The position numbers and the translations under genes were made by a program. The notes under the pieces were generated by a model. The model was not told the origin of the DNA, did not search any database, and saw only the letters and a program-made list of their open reading frames with translations. DNA of 64,000 nucleotides, taken from assembly GCF_007004725.1 (NCBI RefSeq), contig NZ_ML660161.1, forward strand, positions 1 through 64,000. The letters are read 5' to 3'. This document shows positions 56,512-64,000 of the stretch, piece by piece (within the stretch, counting starts at the first letter, position 1; the number at the start of each line of letters is the position of its first letter). Origin of the DNA: Aliikangiella coralliicola (GTDB lineage Bacteria > Pseudomonadota > Gammaproteobacteria > Enterobacterales > Kangiellaceae).

Positions 56512-57538
56512 ACATTTGGCTATCATTATTCCGCTAATGTTTTCCACAGTTGTTGATGCAGAAAGTGATTCAGCTGATAGCGTCATTCTGACCGGCAAAA
56601 TCAAAGCCGGTGATGTACAGAACTTTACGACTCCCTGGTCGGAAAACTGGCGATTGCAGATTAAATGGATGAAGCCGGAAGGTCAGATGGTTGAGCAAGG
56701 AGATTTGGTTGTACTGTTTGATACTGCAAGTTTAGACACCCAGATTGAGCAACAGAAAGTGAGCTTGCGGCAAGCGCAAGAAAAAGCCAAAGAAAGTCGG
56801 CTTAGACTGGAACAGGAAGTCATCGATGCTGAGCATGCTTTAGTGAAAGCTCAATTAGAATTTCAACTAGCCAAGTTATCTGTCAATGTACCGACAAAAT
56901 TTCGCAGTGATTTTGAAAAAGATAATATCGGGTTTGATTTTAAAAAAGCGAACAAAATGTTGGAGCAAGCAAAAACCAAATTGAAAACGGCTCAAGCTGC
57001 ATTGGTAGCTGAAGAGAAAAAGCAGGTGTTAGAAATAAAAAGAATTGGGGCAATTCTAAAGAAAAAAGAATCGGAGTTGGCGTTTATGCAGTTAAAGGCG
57101 CTAAGAAAAGGAACCGTATTACATGCGATGCATCCCTGGAATGGGAGTAAAATTACTGAAGGTCAATCAGTACAAACTTCGTGGAATGTTGCTTCAATTC
57201 CCGGTGCTGGGGATGAGTCGGTACGAGCATGGGTGAATGAAGTTGACTGGCACAAAATTGGCGTAGGCCAGATAGTTACATTGACGTTAGATGCATTTCC
57301 CAATGACCATTTTAAAGGAAAAATTCGAAAAGTTGGCCAGCAGGCGGAATCTAAAAAAGAATGGGGCAGTGCGACCTATTACGATGTCGATATTGAAATC
57401 ACAGAGCCTTCCAAGCATTCCCTTGTGCCAGGTATGAGCGTGAGAGTTGAAATACCAGAAAACGGCGTCGGCGCTGAGAATAATTCGATTACCGAAAACT
57501 CTTCAGCAGAAAAAAATATGACAACGGAGGCTGGCTAG
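56504..57538 (+). CDS. Membrane fusion protein 1 (HlyD-type adaptor)
   Basis: 344 residues from the ATG at 56504 (AGGAGG before it). Signal peptide without lipobox (MFSTVVDA). Barrel-sandwich strand [20 protein letters not shown], a long coiled coil about residues 75-185, then ALRKGTVLH and beta-barrel [20 protein letters not shown]. Ends with an asparagine/glutamate-rich tail. One of three adaptors made together, presumably periplasmic. Confidence 0.85.
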   Translation: MIKHLAIIIPLMFSTVVDAESDSADSVILTGKIKAGDVQNFTTPWSENWRLQIKWMKPEGQMVEQGDLVVLFDTASLDTQIEQQKVSLRQAQEKAKESRLRLEQEVIDAEHALVKAQLEFQLAKLSVNVPTKFRSDFEKDNIGFDFKKANKMLEQAKTKLKTAQAALVAEEKKQVLEIKRIGAILKKKESELAFMQLKALRKGTVLHAMHPWNGSKITEGQSVQTSWNVASIPGAGDESVRAWVNEVDWHKIGVGQIVTLTLDAFPNDHFKGKIRKVGQQAESKKEWGSATYYDVDIEITEPSKHSLVPGMSVRVEIPENGVGAENNSITENSSAEKNMTTEAG

Positions 57539-57539
57539 T

Positions 57540-58562
57540 ATGTTAAGAATAACTTTGTTGGTGGGTGCTCTGTTGTTGGTCTCTGGTTGTGAGCAGCAAG
57601 ACTCCAGTATAAATAGTCAAACACAACTTAAGGTGTCGGGCATCGTTGAAGCTAACGGCGAACTGGCTTCAAGTGATACTGCCGTCGTGAGTCCGCCAGC
57701 CGTACGAAATCAATGGCGATATAAAATTACTTTTCTAGCTGCCGAAGGAAGCCAGGTCAATAAAGGAAAGCCAATTGTCAGTTTCGACGTAAGCGAGCTT
57801 AATCAGAAACTATCGATGAAAAAAAGTGAGTTAAAAACAGCACAAAAAACATTGGAAAATACGTTGTTGACGAACGAAGCTAAACTGGAAAAACAAAATC
57901 TGGAACTCGCAGAATCCAAAATGAAGCAGGATAAAGCCTATCGAAAGTGGCAGCAATCTAAAAATCTGGAAAGTAATCTGGAGACTAAAAAACTAAATCT
58001 TCAATTTAAAATCGCAGAAAATGAAACCCAACGATTAGAGAAGACTGTCGCCAAGACGATTGAATCAAACAAGGTTAAATTAGCCATTTCGAAAAGTAAT
58101 AATGAACGGCTTCAAAGTGAAGTAGATCAATTGAAGTCGGGCATTGGCAAAATGACGATTAAAGCGCCTAAATCAGGCATTATCATTTACAAACCGGACT
58201 ATCAGGGAAAGAAAATTTCGATGGGAGATACTGTGTGGATGGGGAGACAAATTATTGGTTTACCGTCACTCGATCAGATGATAGTAAAAGCGAAAATCCT
58301 CGAAGCAGATGCCGGTAGCGTAAAGTTAGCACAGAAAGTGGAAGTCGTGTTAGATGCCGTGCCTGAAAGGGTTTTTATTGGCAAAGTGACTAAACTCGGG
58401 AAAGTTTTTCGGCGCAAAAGTAAAGATCAGCCAAATATTATTTTTGATGCAGAAATTACTTTGGAGAATCCTGACATCGATTTGATGCGGCCGGGTATGG
58501 CTGCAAGAATAAAAATACATGTTGATGACGCGCAGCAATCATCAGCATTGGCGTTGCAGTAG
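57540..58562 (+). CDS. Membrane fusion protein 2 (adaptor lipoprotein)
   Basis: 340 residues, lipobox VSGC. Start 1 bp after the previous stop, translationally coupled. Lipoyl-like strand YKITFLAAEGSQVNKGKPIV, coiled coil about 85-195, APKSGIIIY and beta-barrel QKVEVVLDAVPERVFIGKV. Same domain order as adaptor 1 but clearly diverged. Confidence 0.85.
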   Translation: MLRITLLVGALLLVSGCEQQDSSINSQTQLKVSGIVEANGELASSDTAVVSPPAVRNQWRYKITFLAAEGSQVNKGKPIVSFDVSELNQKLSMKKSELKTAQKTLENTLLTNEAKLEKQNLELAESKMKQDKAYRKWQQSKNLESNLETKKLNLQFKIAENETQRLEKTVAKTIESNKVKLAISKSNNERLQSEVDQLKSGIGKMTIKAPKSGIIIYKPDYQGKKISMGDTVWMGRQIIGLPSLDQMIVKAKILEADAGSVKLAQKVEVVLDAVPERVFIGKVTKLGKVFRRKSKDQPNIIFDAEITLENPDIDLMRPGMAARIKIHVDDAQQSSALALQ

Positions 58563-58572
58563 GTGGTAGAGA

Positions 58573-59838
58573 ATGAACGATATAAATAAAGGAACAGTCG
58601 GCAGGTTAAAATACACTTTCGCATCCTTGACGCTTTCCAGTGTATTAACTTTGTCTGGATGTGCTGAAAACTCGAGTGCTGATACGATTAAGATGGTTGT
58701 GGCAAAGGCTGATTTTATCGTAAAAATTCCCGGTTCTGGAGAGTTAGAAGCGGCAAAAGCAACCAATATCAGTATGCCCGGTGGCGTGTTTGAAGCTCAG
58801 GTTATCGAATGGCTTGCGGAGGAAAATACACTGGTTAAGAAAGGACAGGTTGTTGCCCGTTTTGATCCGAAAAAATATAGGCATCAAAGCGAGCAAGAAC
58901 AATTTCAAATCGATAAAGCCAATATTGGCTATCAAACAAAAGAAAACCAACTCGGTAACGAAAAGCGAGAAATCTCTAATGATGCGCAACTAATTAAAGA
59001 CGAGCTTAATATTGCTAACCGGTACTCTGTTGATGATTTAAGAGTTTATTCGCGTAACGAAATTATCGACCAAATGAAAAATCAAGCCTACCTGGAAGCG
59101 AAGCAAGGTTATACCGAATGGCGTGGCGAGAGTCATGACGACAAATCACAATCTGAACTTGAGTTGTTACGACTGAAGCAAGGTCAGCATTCTGCAAAAT
59201 TAGGCATGTATCAAGACGCGTTAACAAAATTGGAAATCACTGCACCACATGATGGACTTTTTGTTTTAGAAAAAAACTGGCGTGGAGAAAAGCCGCGTGT
59301 TGGTGACACTACCTGGCCAGGTAGAAAATTAGGATCGCTGCCTGATTTATCAAAATTACAGGCGAGAATCTTCATTCTTGAATCGGAAGCCGCGGGACTG
59401 AAAGTTGGACAAAGAGTGGAACTAAAGTTAGACGCATATCCCGATCAGCTTATTGAAGGAAAACTGGCGCAAATTGATAGTATTGCTAAATCTCGAAATA
59501 ATAAAAACCCTGTCAAATATTTTGAAGCGGTCGTTAGTATCGATGGTGAAAAACTGGAACATTGGCGACCAGGTAGCCAGTTGAAAGCGATAGTCTTCGC
59601 TGCTGAAAAGCGTCAGGTGATTAGTATTCCTTCACAAAGTATTTCAGTCAAAAATGGTCAGTATTTTGTGTATGTAGAAGAATCTGGAGATTGGGTTAAG
59701 CGGGAAATTCAAATTGGATCTCGTAACACTGCTAAAACAGAAATAACTCAAGGATTAGAGTCAGGTGATATAGTCGCGTTGTTTACGCCGCAATCTGTCG
59801 TACAGCAAAATACGGGAGGCAATCATGGCGTTCTTTGA
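58573..59838 (+). CDS. Membrane fusion protein 3 (adaptor lipoprotein)
   Basis: 421 residues, lipobox LSGC. Lipoyl strand AQVIEWLAEENTLVKKGQVV, helical hairpin about 100-215, TAPHDGLFVLEKNWRGEKPR, beta-barrel QRVELKLDAYPDQLIEGKL and a full membrane-proximal domain (RQVISIPSQSISVKNGQYFV) that the two shorter adaptors lack. Overlaps the permease start by 14 bp. Confidence 0.85.
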   Translation: MNDINKGTVGRLKYTFASLTLSSVLTLSGCAENSSADTIKMVVAKADFIVKIPGSGELEAAKATNISMPGGVFEAQVIEWLAEENTLVKKGQVVARFDPKKYRHQSEQEQFQIDKANIGYQTKENQLGNEKREISNDAQLIKDELNIANRYSVDDLRVYSRNEIIDQMKNQAYLEAKQGYTEWRGESHDDKSQSELELLRLKQGQHSAKLGMYQDALTKLEITAPHDGLFVLEKNWRGEKPRVGDTTWPGRKLGSLPDLSKLQARIFILESEAAGLKVGQRVELKLDAYPDQLIEGKLAQIDSIAKSRNNKNPVKYFEAVVSIDGEKLEHWRPGSQLKAIVFAAEKRQVISIPSQSISVKNGQYFVYVEESGDWVKREIQIGSRNTAKTEITQGLESGDIVALFTPQSVVQQNTGGNHGVL

Positions 59839-61060
59839 TGCACTAAGAGATGCTTGGGAAGAACTTTGGCATCATAAGATGCGTACCGCATTGACGTTGC
59901 TTGGAATGATTTTTGGCGTCGGTGCGGTAATTGCCATGCTAAGTATCGGTGAAGGCGCCGAACAGGAAGCACTGGAATTGATCGACTCTATGGGACTGCG
60001 AAATGTAATCGTCAATGCTAAGAAAATGGACTCGCAACAGCTCGCAGAAATTCGCGATCATTCTGTCGGTCTCTCGCAAAGAGATGTTGAGGTGGCTAGC
60101 GAAACTCTACCTTTTGTGGAACAGGCTAGTGCGGAAAAAGTGATTAAGACATTTATTGTTTTCAGTCATGGTGTTAAAAGCGACGCATCTGTTTATGGTG
60201 TTACCCCGAGTTATTTTGAATTGAGTGGATTTAATGTTAGCGCCGGAAGGCTCTTTGACGTTGATGGTGAAGCAAGATATCGACAGGTGGCGGTGTTAGG
60301 AGCGCACACGGCAAAAGTATTGTTTGCGGATAAAGACCCTCTTGGGCAATTGGTTAAAGTCAATCATGTGTGGTTACGTGTCATTGGGGTATTAAAAGAT
60401 AAGTCACTTAACAAAGACGAATTTGAAGGGATCAAATTAGGCGGAGAGAAAAACAGAATATTTGTTCCGTTAAAAACCGCGCTGAAAAAGTTTCGCTTTC
60501 CCGACCTCGACAATGAAATTGATACTTTCAGAATAAAAATTACCAAAGATACCGATCCGAACATGGCGGCAATTGCTCTTAATCATTTGCTTAGCCAACG
60601 TCACGGCAAAGTGGATGACTATGAAATTGTGGTACCGGCAAAATTAATGGAACAGCATCGGCAAACTCGTCGCATCTTTACCATTGTGATGTCTTGTGTT
60701 GCGGGGATTTCATTGTTAGTCGGCGGTATTGGTATTATGAATATTATGTTAGCGACCGTGTTGGAGCGGACTAAAGAAATTGGTTTGCTGCGGGCCGTTG
60801 GTGCGCGCAAAAAAGATGTGATGAACCTGTTTATGGTCGAAAGTTTTACCGTCGCCGCCATTGGTGGATTATTAGGCATTATTCTGGGTTATATTATTGC
60901 GCAGGTGATCGCGGTTTATGCCGACTGGACTGTTGGTTGGTCGTTATCTGCGATCTTATTATCGGTGGGTGTTTGCGCCATTGTTGGCTTAACTTTTGGT
61001 ATTTATCCTGCGTTAAAAGCATCCAAGATGGATCCCATTGAGGCATTGCAACGGGATTAA
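59825..61060 (+). CDS. MacB-type ABC permease
   Basis: 411 residues: one TM near residue 22-45 (ALTLLGMIFGVGAVIAMLSIGEG), MacB periplasmic core domain to about 280, then three C-terminal TM helices of the FtsX domain (VMSCVAGISLLVGGIGIMNI; VGARKKDV coupling loop). Partner of the ATPase at 55834, which is encoded separately and not fused as in MacB. No TolC gene follows. Confidence 0.92.
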   Translation: MAFFDALRDAWEELWHHKMRTALTLLGMIFGVGAVIAMLSIGEGAEQEALELIDSMGLRNVIVNAKKMDSQQLAEIRDHSVGLSQRDVEVASETLPFVEQASAEKVIKTFIVFSHGVKSDASVYGVTPSYFELSGFNVSAGRLFDVDGEARYRQVAVLGAHTAKVLFADKDPLGQLVKVNHVWLRVIGVLKDKSLNKDEFEGIKLGGEKNRIFVPLKTALKKFRFPDLDNEIDTFRIKITKDTDPNMAAIALNHLLSQRHGKVDDYEIVVPAKLMEQHRQTRRIFTIVMSCVAGISLLVGGIGIMNIMLATVLERTKEIGLLRAVGARKKDVMNLFMVESFTVAAIGGLLGIILGYIIAQVIAVYADWTVGWSLSAILLSVGVCAIVGLTFGIYPALKASKMDPIEALQRD

Positions 61061-61065
61061 AAGTA

Positions 61066-61524
61066 TTAGCTATCCTGGGGCGACCTTTTCATACGGTATT
61101 CGTCAATTCCCTGATAAATACCGTCTGGAACAATTTTGAAGGTTTCAAACCCAAATTTTTCAAAAAAACCATGGGCCTTACCGGACGTTTTGATATAGAT
61201 TTCAACGGGTCCATAAAGCGCTTCAATTTTTTTTATTCTGAAGTTCAACAACTCGCTGCCGAGCCCCTTCGTGTGTTGGGCATTATCGACGATTCCCCAA
61301 CGTAAAAAATAGCCTTTGTCCTGTTTATCCCAACCGCCGCAAGCGATGATTTGTTCATGATGAAAACCAACATAATAATGGGTGTTTTGGTCAAGGTTTT
61401 CCAGAAATAGCTGAAAGTCTGACACTTCTTCCGGAGAAAAATACCCGGTTAGATTAGTGTTAAACAAACTCAGGCATGCATTTAAGTGTTCAGGTTTAAA
61501 TGGAACAAAAGATAATCGACTCAT
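61066..61524 (-). CDS. GNAT family N-acetyltransferase
   Basis: 152 residues. Acetyl-CoA loop WGIVDNAQHTKGLGSELL and the C-terminal TSGKAHGFFEKFGFET are GNAT motifs. Substrate unknown. Its stop lies 5 bp from that of the ABC permease (convergent). Confidence 0.88.
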   Translation of the reverse strand: MSRLSFVPFKPEHLNACLSLFNTNLTGYFSPEEVSDFQLFLENLDQNTHYYVGFHHEQIIACGGWDKQDKGYFLRWGIVDNAQHTKGLGSELLNFRIKKIEALYGPVEIYIKTSGKAHGFFEKFGFETFKIVPDGIYQGIDEYRMKRSPQDS

Positions 61525-61781
61525 CGGTAACCTCTTATTTTACTAAGTTAACCTTTTCCGTTGATTCATTTTGAACTCGACTTGACCAACTGTCCAATTG
61601 ATTGTGTTAACTTTCTATTGAATATGGCGCTAGATGGATGAACTAACGAGACTAAAGTTTTTTAAACATGAGATATTGTCAATTGTTCTGCTTTTATTTG
61701 AATCCAACAATAGCAGGCTCTTTTATTATCAGGCCTCAATGGGCATAATAGTCCGCAGAATTCTCTAACCTGAAAATAATT

Positions 61782-62441
61782 ATGACGAGCTGGTCCGATA
61801 TTTTAGCTGCTGAAAAACAGCAAGACTACTTCAAGCAAACTCTGCAGTATGTTGCCGAGCGAAGAGCGCAAGGCGTTACCGTTTATCCGCCAAAAGAAGA
61901 AGTATTCAATGCGTTTAAAGTGACGCCGCTGGAACAGGTTAAGGTGGTTATTATTGGGCAGGATCCCTACCACGGCCCCAACCAGGCCCATGGACTATGT
62001 TTTTCGGTAAAGCCCGGTATTGCCCCTCCACCGTCGTTGGTCAATATGTATAAAGAGCTTGCCAATGATATTACTGGCTTTGAAATTCCACAGCACGGGT
62101 ACTTGCAACCCTGGGCCGAACAAGGCGTATTGTTACTTAACACCGTGCTTACCGTTGAACAGGGGCAAGCCCATTCTCACAAACATCTGGGGTGGGAGCT
62201 GTTTACCGATAAAGTGATTCAGGGATTAAGCGATCAGGGAGAAGGGTTAGTTTTTCTGCTGTGGGGATCTCATGCACAAAAAAAGGGAAACACCATCGAC
62301 ACGAGCAAACATCATGTATTGAAAGCCCCTCATCCCTCACCTCTTTCTGCTCATCGAGGTTTTTTTGGAAGTAAGCATTTTTCTAAGGCCAATGAACTAC
62401 TTATGGCTCAAGGTAAAACGCCTATTGATTGGTGTCTTTAA
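61782..62441 (+). CDS. ung: Uracil-DNA glycosylase
   Basis: 219 residues. Motif [19 protein letters not shown] (catalytic Asp) and motif [14 protein letters not shown] (His) are intact; [10 protein letters not shown] is the uracil-binding Asn strand. Removes uracil from DNA. Normal family length. Confidence 0.97.
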   Translation: MTSWSDILAAEKQQDYFKQTLQYVAERRAQGVTVYPPKEEVFNAFKVTPLEQVKVVIIGQDPYHGPNQAHGLCFSVKPGIAPPPSLVNMYKELANDITGFEIPQHGYLQPWAEQGVLLLNTVLTVEQGQAHSHKHLGWELFTDKVIQGLSDQGEGLVFLLWGSHAQKKGNTIDTSKHHVLKAPHPSPLSAHRGFFGSKHFSKANELLMAQGKTPIDWCL

Positions 62442-62451
62442 ACTGATTGTC

Positions 62452-62479
62452 GGTGGCTAACATTCAGTGTGTAGCCACC
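62452..62479. terminator. Hairpin between ung and the DUF349 gene
   Basis: GGTGGCTA/TAGCCACC, 8-bp perfect stem with a 12-base loop, between convergent genes; no clear T-run on either side. Confidence 0.4.
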
Positions 62480-62493
62480 CCATCAAAATCAGT

Positions 62494-64000
62494 TTACAAA
62501 TCAATTCTGGTAAATATTTTATCGAATCGCTGATTTATTATTGTTCTGGCAGCGCTTTGAATAAAACCATAGGATGCCCACTGGTAGAACATCTTGTGTA
62601 ATTCCTGGTTTAATTCATCCTGAGATAATCGGCTGGTTAAACCTTCCTGTAATCGTTGAAGTTGTAATGCCATTCTCTCGTTTTTAAATGATTCAGGCGA
62701 TTCAGTTTCTGACAGAATTTCGGCTTCTAATGCCAATTTTTCCAGTTCAGTGACGCCTGAAATATTTTCACTAAATTCGTTGTCGTTAATTGCCGTTTTT
62801 AAATGCTGCAAACGTGGTTCAAGAACACGTTTACCTTTTTCATCAATTGGCAATTGAGCCAGTTGTTCTTCGATGAATGTAATATCGACGGCCTGTTTTT
62901 CAAGTAATGTTTCTTCTGCCTGTTGCAGCAGAAGTGCGCCGTCTTTAATAGCTTTTAACCGCTTTTTAAGTTGGCGTTCTCCAATGCCCGAATAGCGATC
63001 TCGAAAGTGTTGGCAGGCTTTTTCGAACTCATTGATTAGTTTTTTCGCTGAGTTTCTGGGGAGCTCAATTTGTTTATCCCATTGCTGACGAAGCGAGTCG
63101 AACTCTTCTAACTTTTGGTTTAATTCACTATCTTCCAGTTCACTAAGAGAGCGGATCTGAGTTGTTAATGATTTGATTTTTTGTTCGCTGGACTTCAATT
63201 CGTTTTTAAAAGCTTGTTTTTGCTCATCTCTTTGTGCGAAGATTTGATCGATTGCTTTACGAAATTGATGCCATTGTTCTCGATCAGCTTTGAAGAATGT
63301 AATGCCCAGGTTTTTCCACTCTTGTTGAAGGTGCTTTGAAATTTCGATGGCTTTTCGGTTGTCTTCTAAACTAACTAATTTTTCAGCCTTGGCAACCAGC
63401 TCTACTCGCTCATCAAGATTTGCCTGTTTCTCCGAGTGAATCAGCCCTTTTAACCCATTAAAGCTTTTATTAAAGCGTTTTTGAATGGTTTTTCGTTCGT
63501 TGTTAGGCACGGGGTCGTATTGCTGCCACTCTTTGGTCAAATCGCGGAAGTTTTTGTCCAGCGACTTCCAGTCAATGGATTGGCTGGTTGTTTCAGTAGC
63601 TGTTTTTGCACTCTCTGCTACCTCTTCACTAGAATGGGACTGCTCGACTTTCTCGTTGTTGGAAATCGAGTTGCGTAAATCTGCGATCTGTTTTTCCAGC
63701 CGCTCACATATTGCTATTTTCTGTTTTAAATTGTCCGCTTTAACTTGATCTTGTTCAGCGTAATAAACAAGACAAGGCTGATAAGCTTTGTCGGCAGCTT
63801 GCTTGAACTTATCCCAGAGTGCTTGATCAGCGGCTGCATCTGAGGAAATTAATTCACGCCATTGTTCTTGAAGTTCGTGAACTTTTTCTGCGAGCACCAG
63901 AGGGTCCAAGGAATTCTCGCTGAGCTTTTCCATAGCACTACAAAGAGATTCTTTTTTGGGAGTCGTGGCAAAAGCGTGCCAATCTCTCAATTCATTCAAG
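62494..64000 (-). CDS. DUF349 domain protein, C-terminal part (5' end outside window)
   Basis: The frame is open to the right edge; the apparent start at 63999 is a TTG inside the gene. About 500 residues of a coiled-coil protein with repeated DUF349 modules, each with a 'W..l...f..l...W' helix pair: LQEQWRELISSDAAADQALWDKF, DLTKEWQQYDPVPNNERKTI, LQQEWKNLGITFFKADREQW, LRQQWDKQIELP. LRDWHAFATTPKKESLC is the typical internal motif of gammaproteobacterial members. Function unknown; soluble. Confidence 0.88.
   Translation of the reverse strand, partial: LNELRDWHAFATTPKKESLCSAMEKLSENSLDPLVLAEKVHELQEQWRELISSDAAADQALWDKFKQAADKAYQPCLVYYAEQDQVKADNLKQKIAICERLEKQIADLRNSISNNEKVEQSHSSEEVAESAKTATETTSQSIDWKSLDKNFRDLTKEWQQYDPVPNNERKTIQKRFNKSFNGLKGLIHSEKQANLDERVELVAKAEKLVSLEDNRKAIEISKHLQQEWKNLGITFFKADREQWHQFRKAIDQIFAQRDEQKQAFKNELKSSEQKIKSLTTQIRSLSELEDSELNQKLEEFDSLRQQWDKQIELPRNSAKKLINEFEKACQHFRDRYSGIGERQLKKRLKAIKDGALLLQQAEETLLEKQAVDITFIEEQLAQLPIDEKGKRVLEPRLQHLKTAINDNEFSENISGVTELEKLALEAEILSETESPESFKNERMALQLQRLQEGLTSRLSQDELNQELHKMFYQWASYGFIQSAARTIINQRFDKIFTRIDL

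Overview
The window is chromosomal DNA from a moderately AT-rich gammaproteobacterium. The housekeeping blocks (thyA-folA with lgt, aroQ-accB-accC, engB / cytochrome c4 / dsbA-like, tex / ompR, bamE / fur, rsd) and sequence style suggest a marine aerobe near Kangiella/Aliikangiella or other Oceanospirillales-like lineages. That placement is inference from gene content and was not tested by alignment.

Layout. 1-3.8 kb: the 3' end of an RHS polymorphic toxin gene, a likely immunity gene, and an array of displaced toxin tails, orphan immunity-type genes and repeated terminator modules. 3.8-6.2 kb: an IS256-type transposase remnant cut off by a 1056-bp tandem duplication carrying a truncated and an intact IS200/RAYT-like transposase gene. 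6.4-10.6 kb: a secreted unknown, a di-haem cytochrome fused to TPR, and a two-component system. 10.7-15.1 kb: TSUP exporter, lgt, thyA, folA and small unknown membrane proteins. 15.2-22.7 kb: a TPR-GGDEF cyclase, a histidine phosphatase fusion, an AraC regulator, a fatty acid hydroxylase, a SUKH protein and a beta-lactamase-like lipoprotein. 22.7-25 kb: an arsJ/GAPDH arsenate detoxification pair without visible arsR. 25-31 kb: engB, then cytochrome c4, a DsbA-like protein, an EEP hydrolase, a second GGDEF cyclase and an unknown. 31-35.5 kb: acetyltransferase, M20 amidohydrolase, and a MerR/permease metal-efflux pair with a textbook MerR promoter. 35.8-42.4 kb: aroQ-accBC, then glnA with a sigma-54 promoter and NtrC-like sites, an Mpo1-like protein and an FKBP lipoprotein. 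42.6-49.8 kb: WD40 lipoprotein, ECF sigma/zinc-finger anti-sigma pair, bamE, fur, a monooxygenase-like protein, rsd, a PAS histidine kinase and dsbB. 50-55.4 kb: tex, an ompR with no adjacent envZ, and small genes. 55.8-61 kb: an ABC exporter operon with one ATPase, one MacB-type permease and three different membrane-fusion proteins. 61-64 kb: acetyltransferase, ung and the 3' part of a DUF349 gene.

The accessory interest is concentrated in the RHS tip array with its IS debris (1-7.3 kb) and in the three-adaptor ABC operon (55.8-61 kb). The regulatory DNA is best readable at glnA, the merR operon and the bamE/fur gap. No tRNA, rRNA or CRISPR array was seen.
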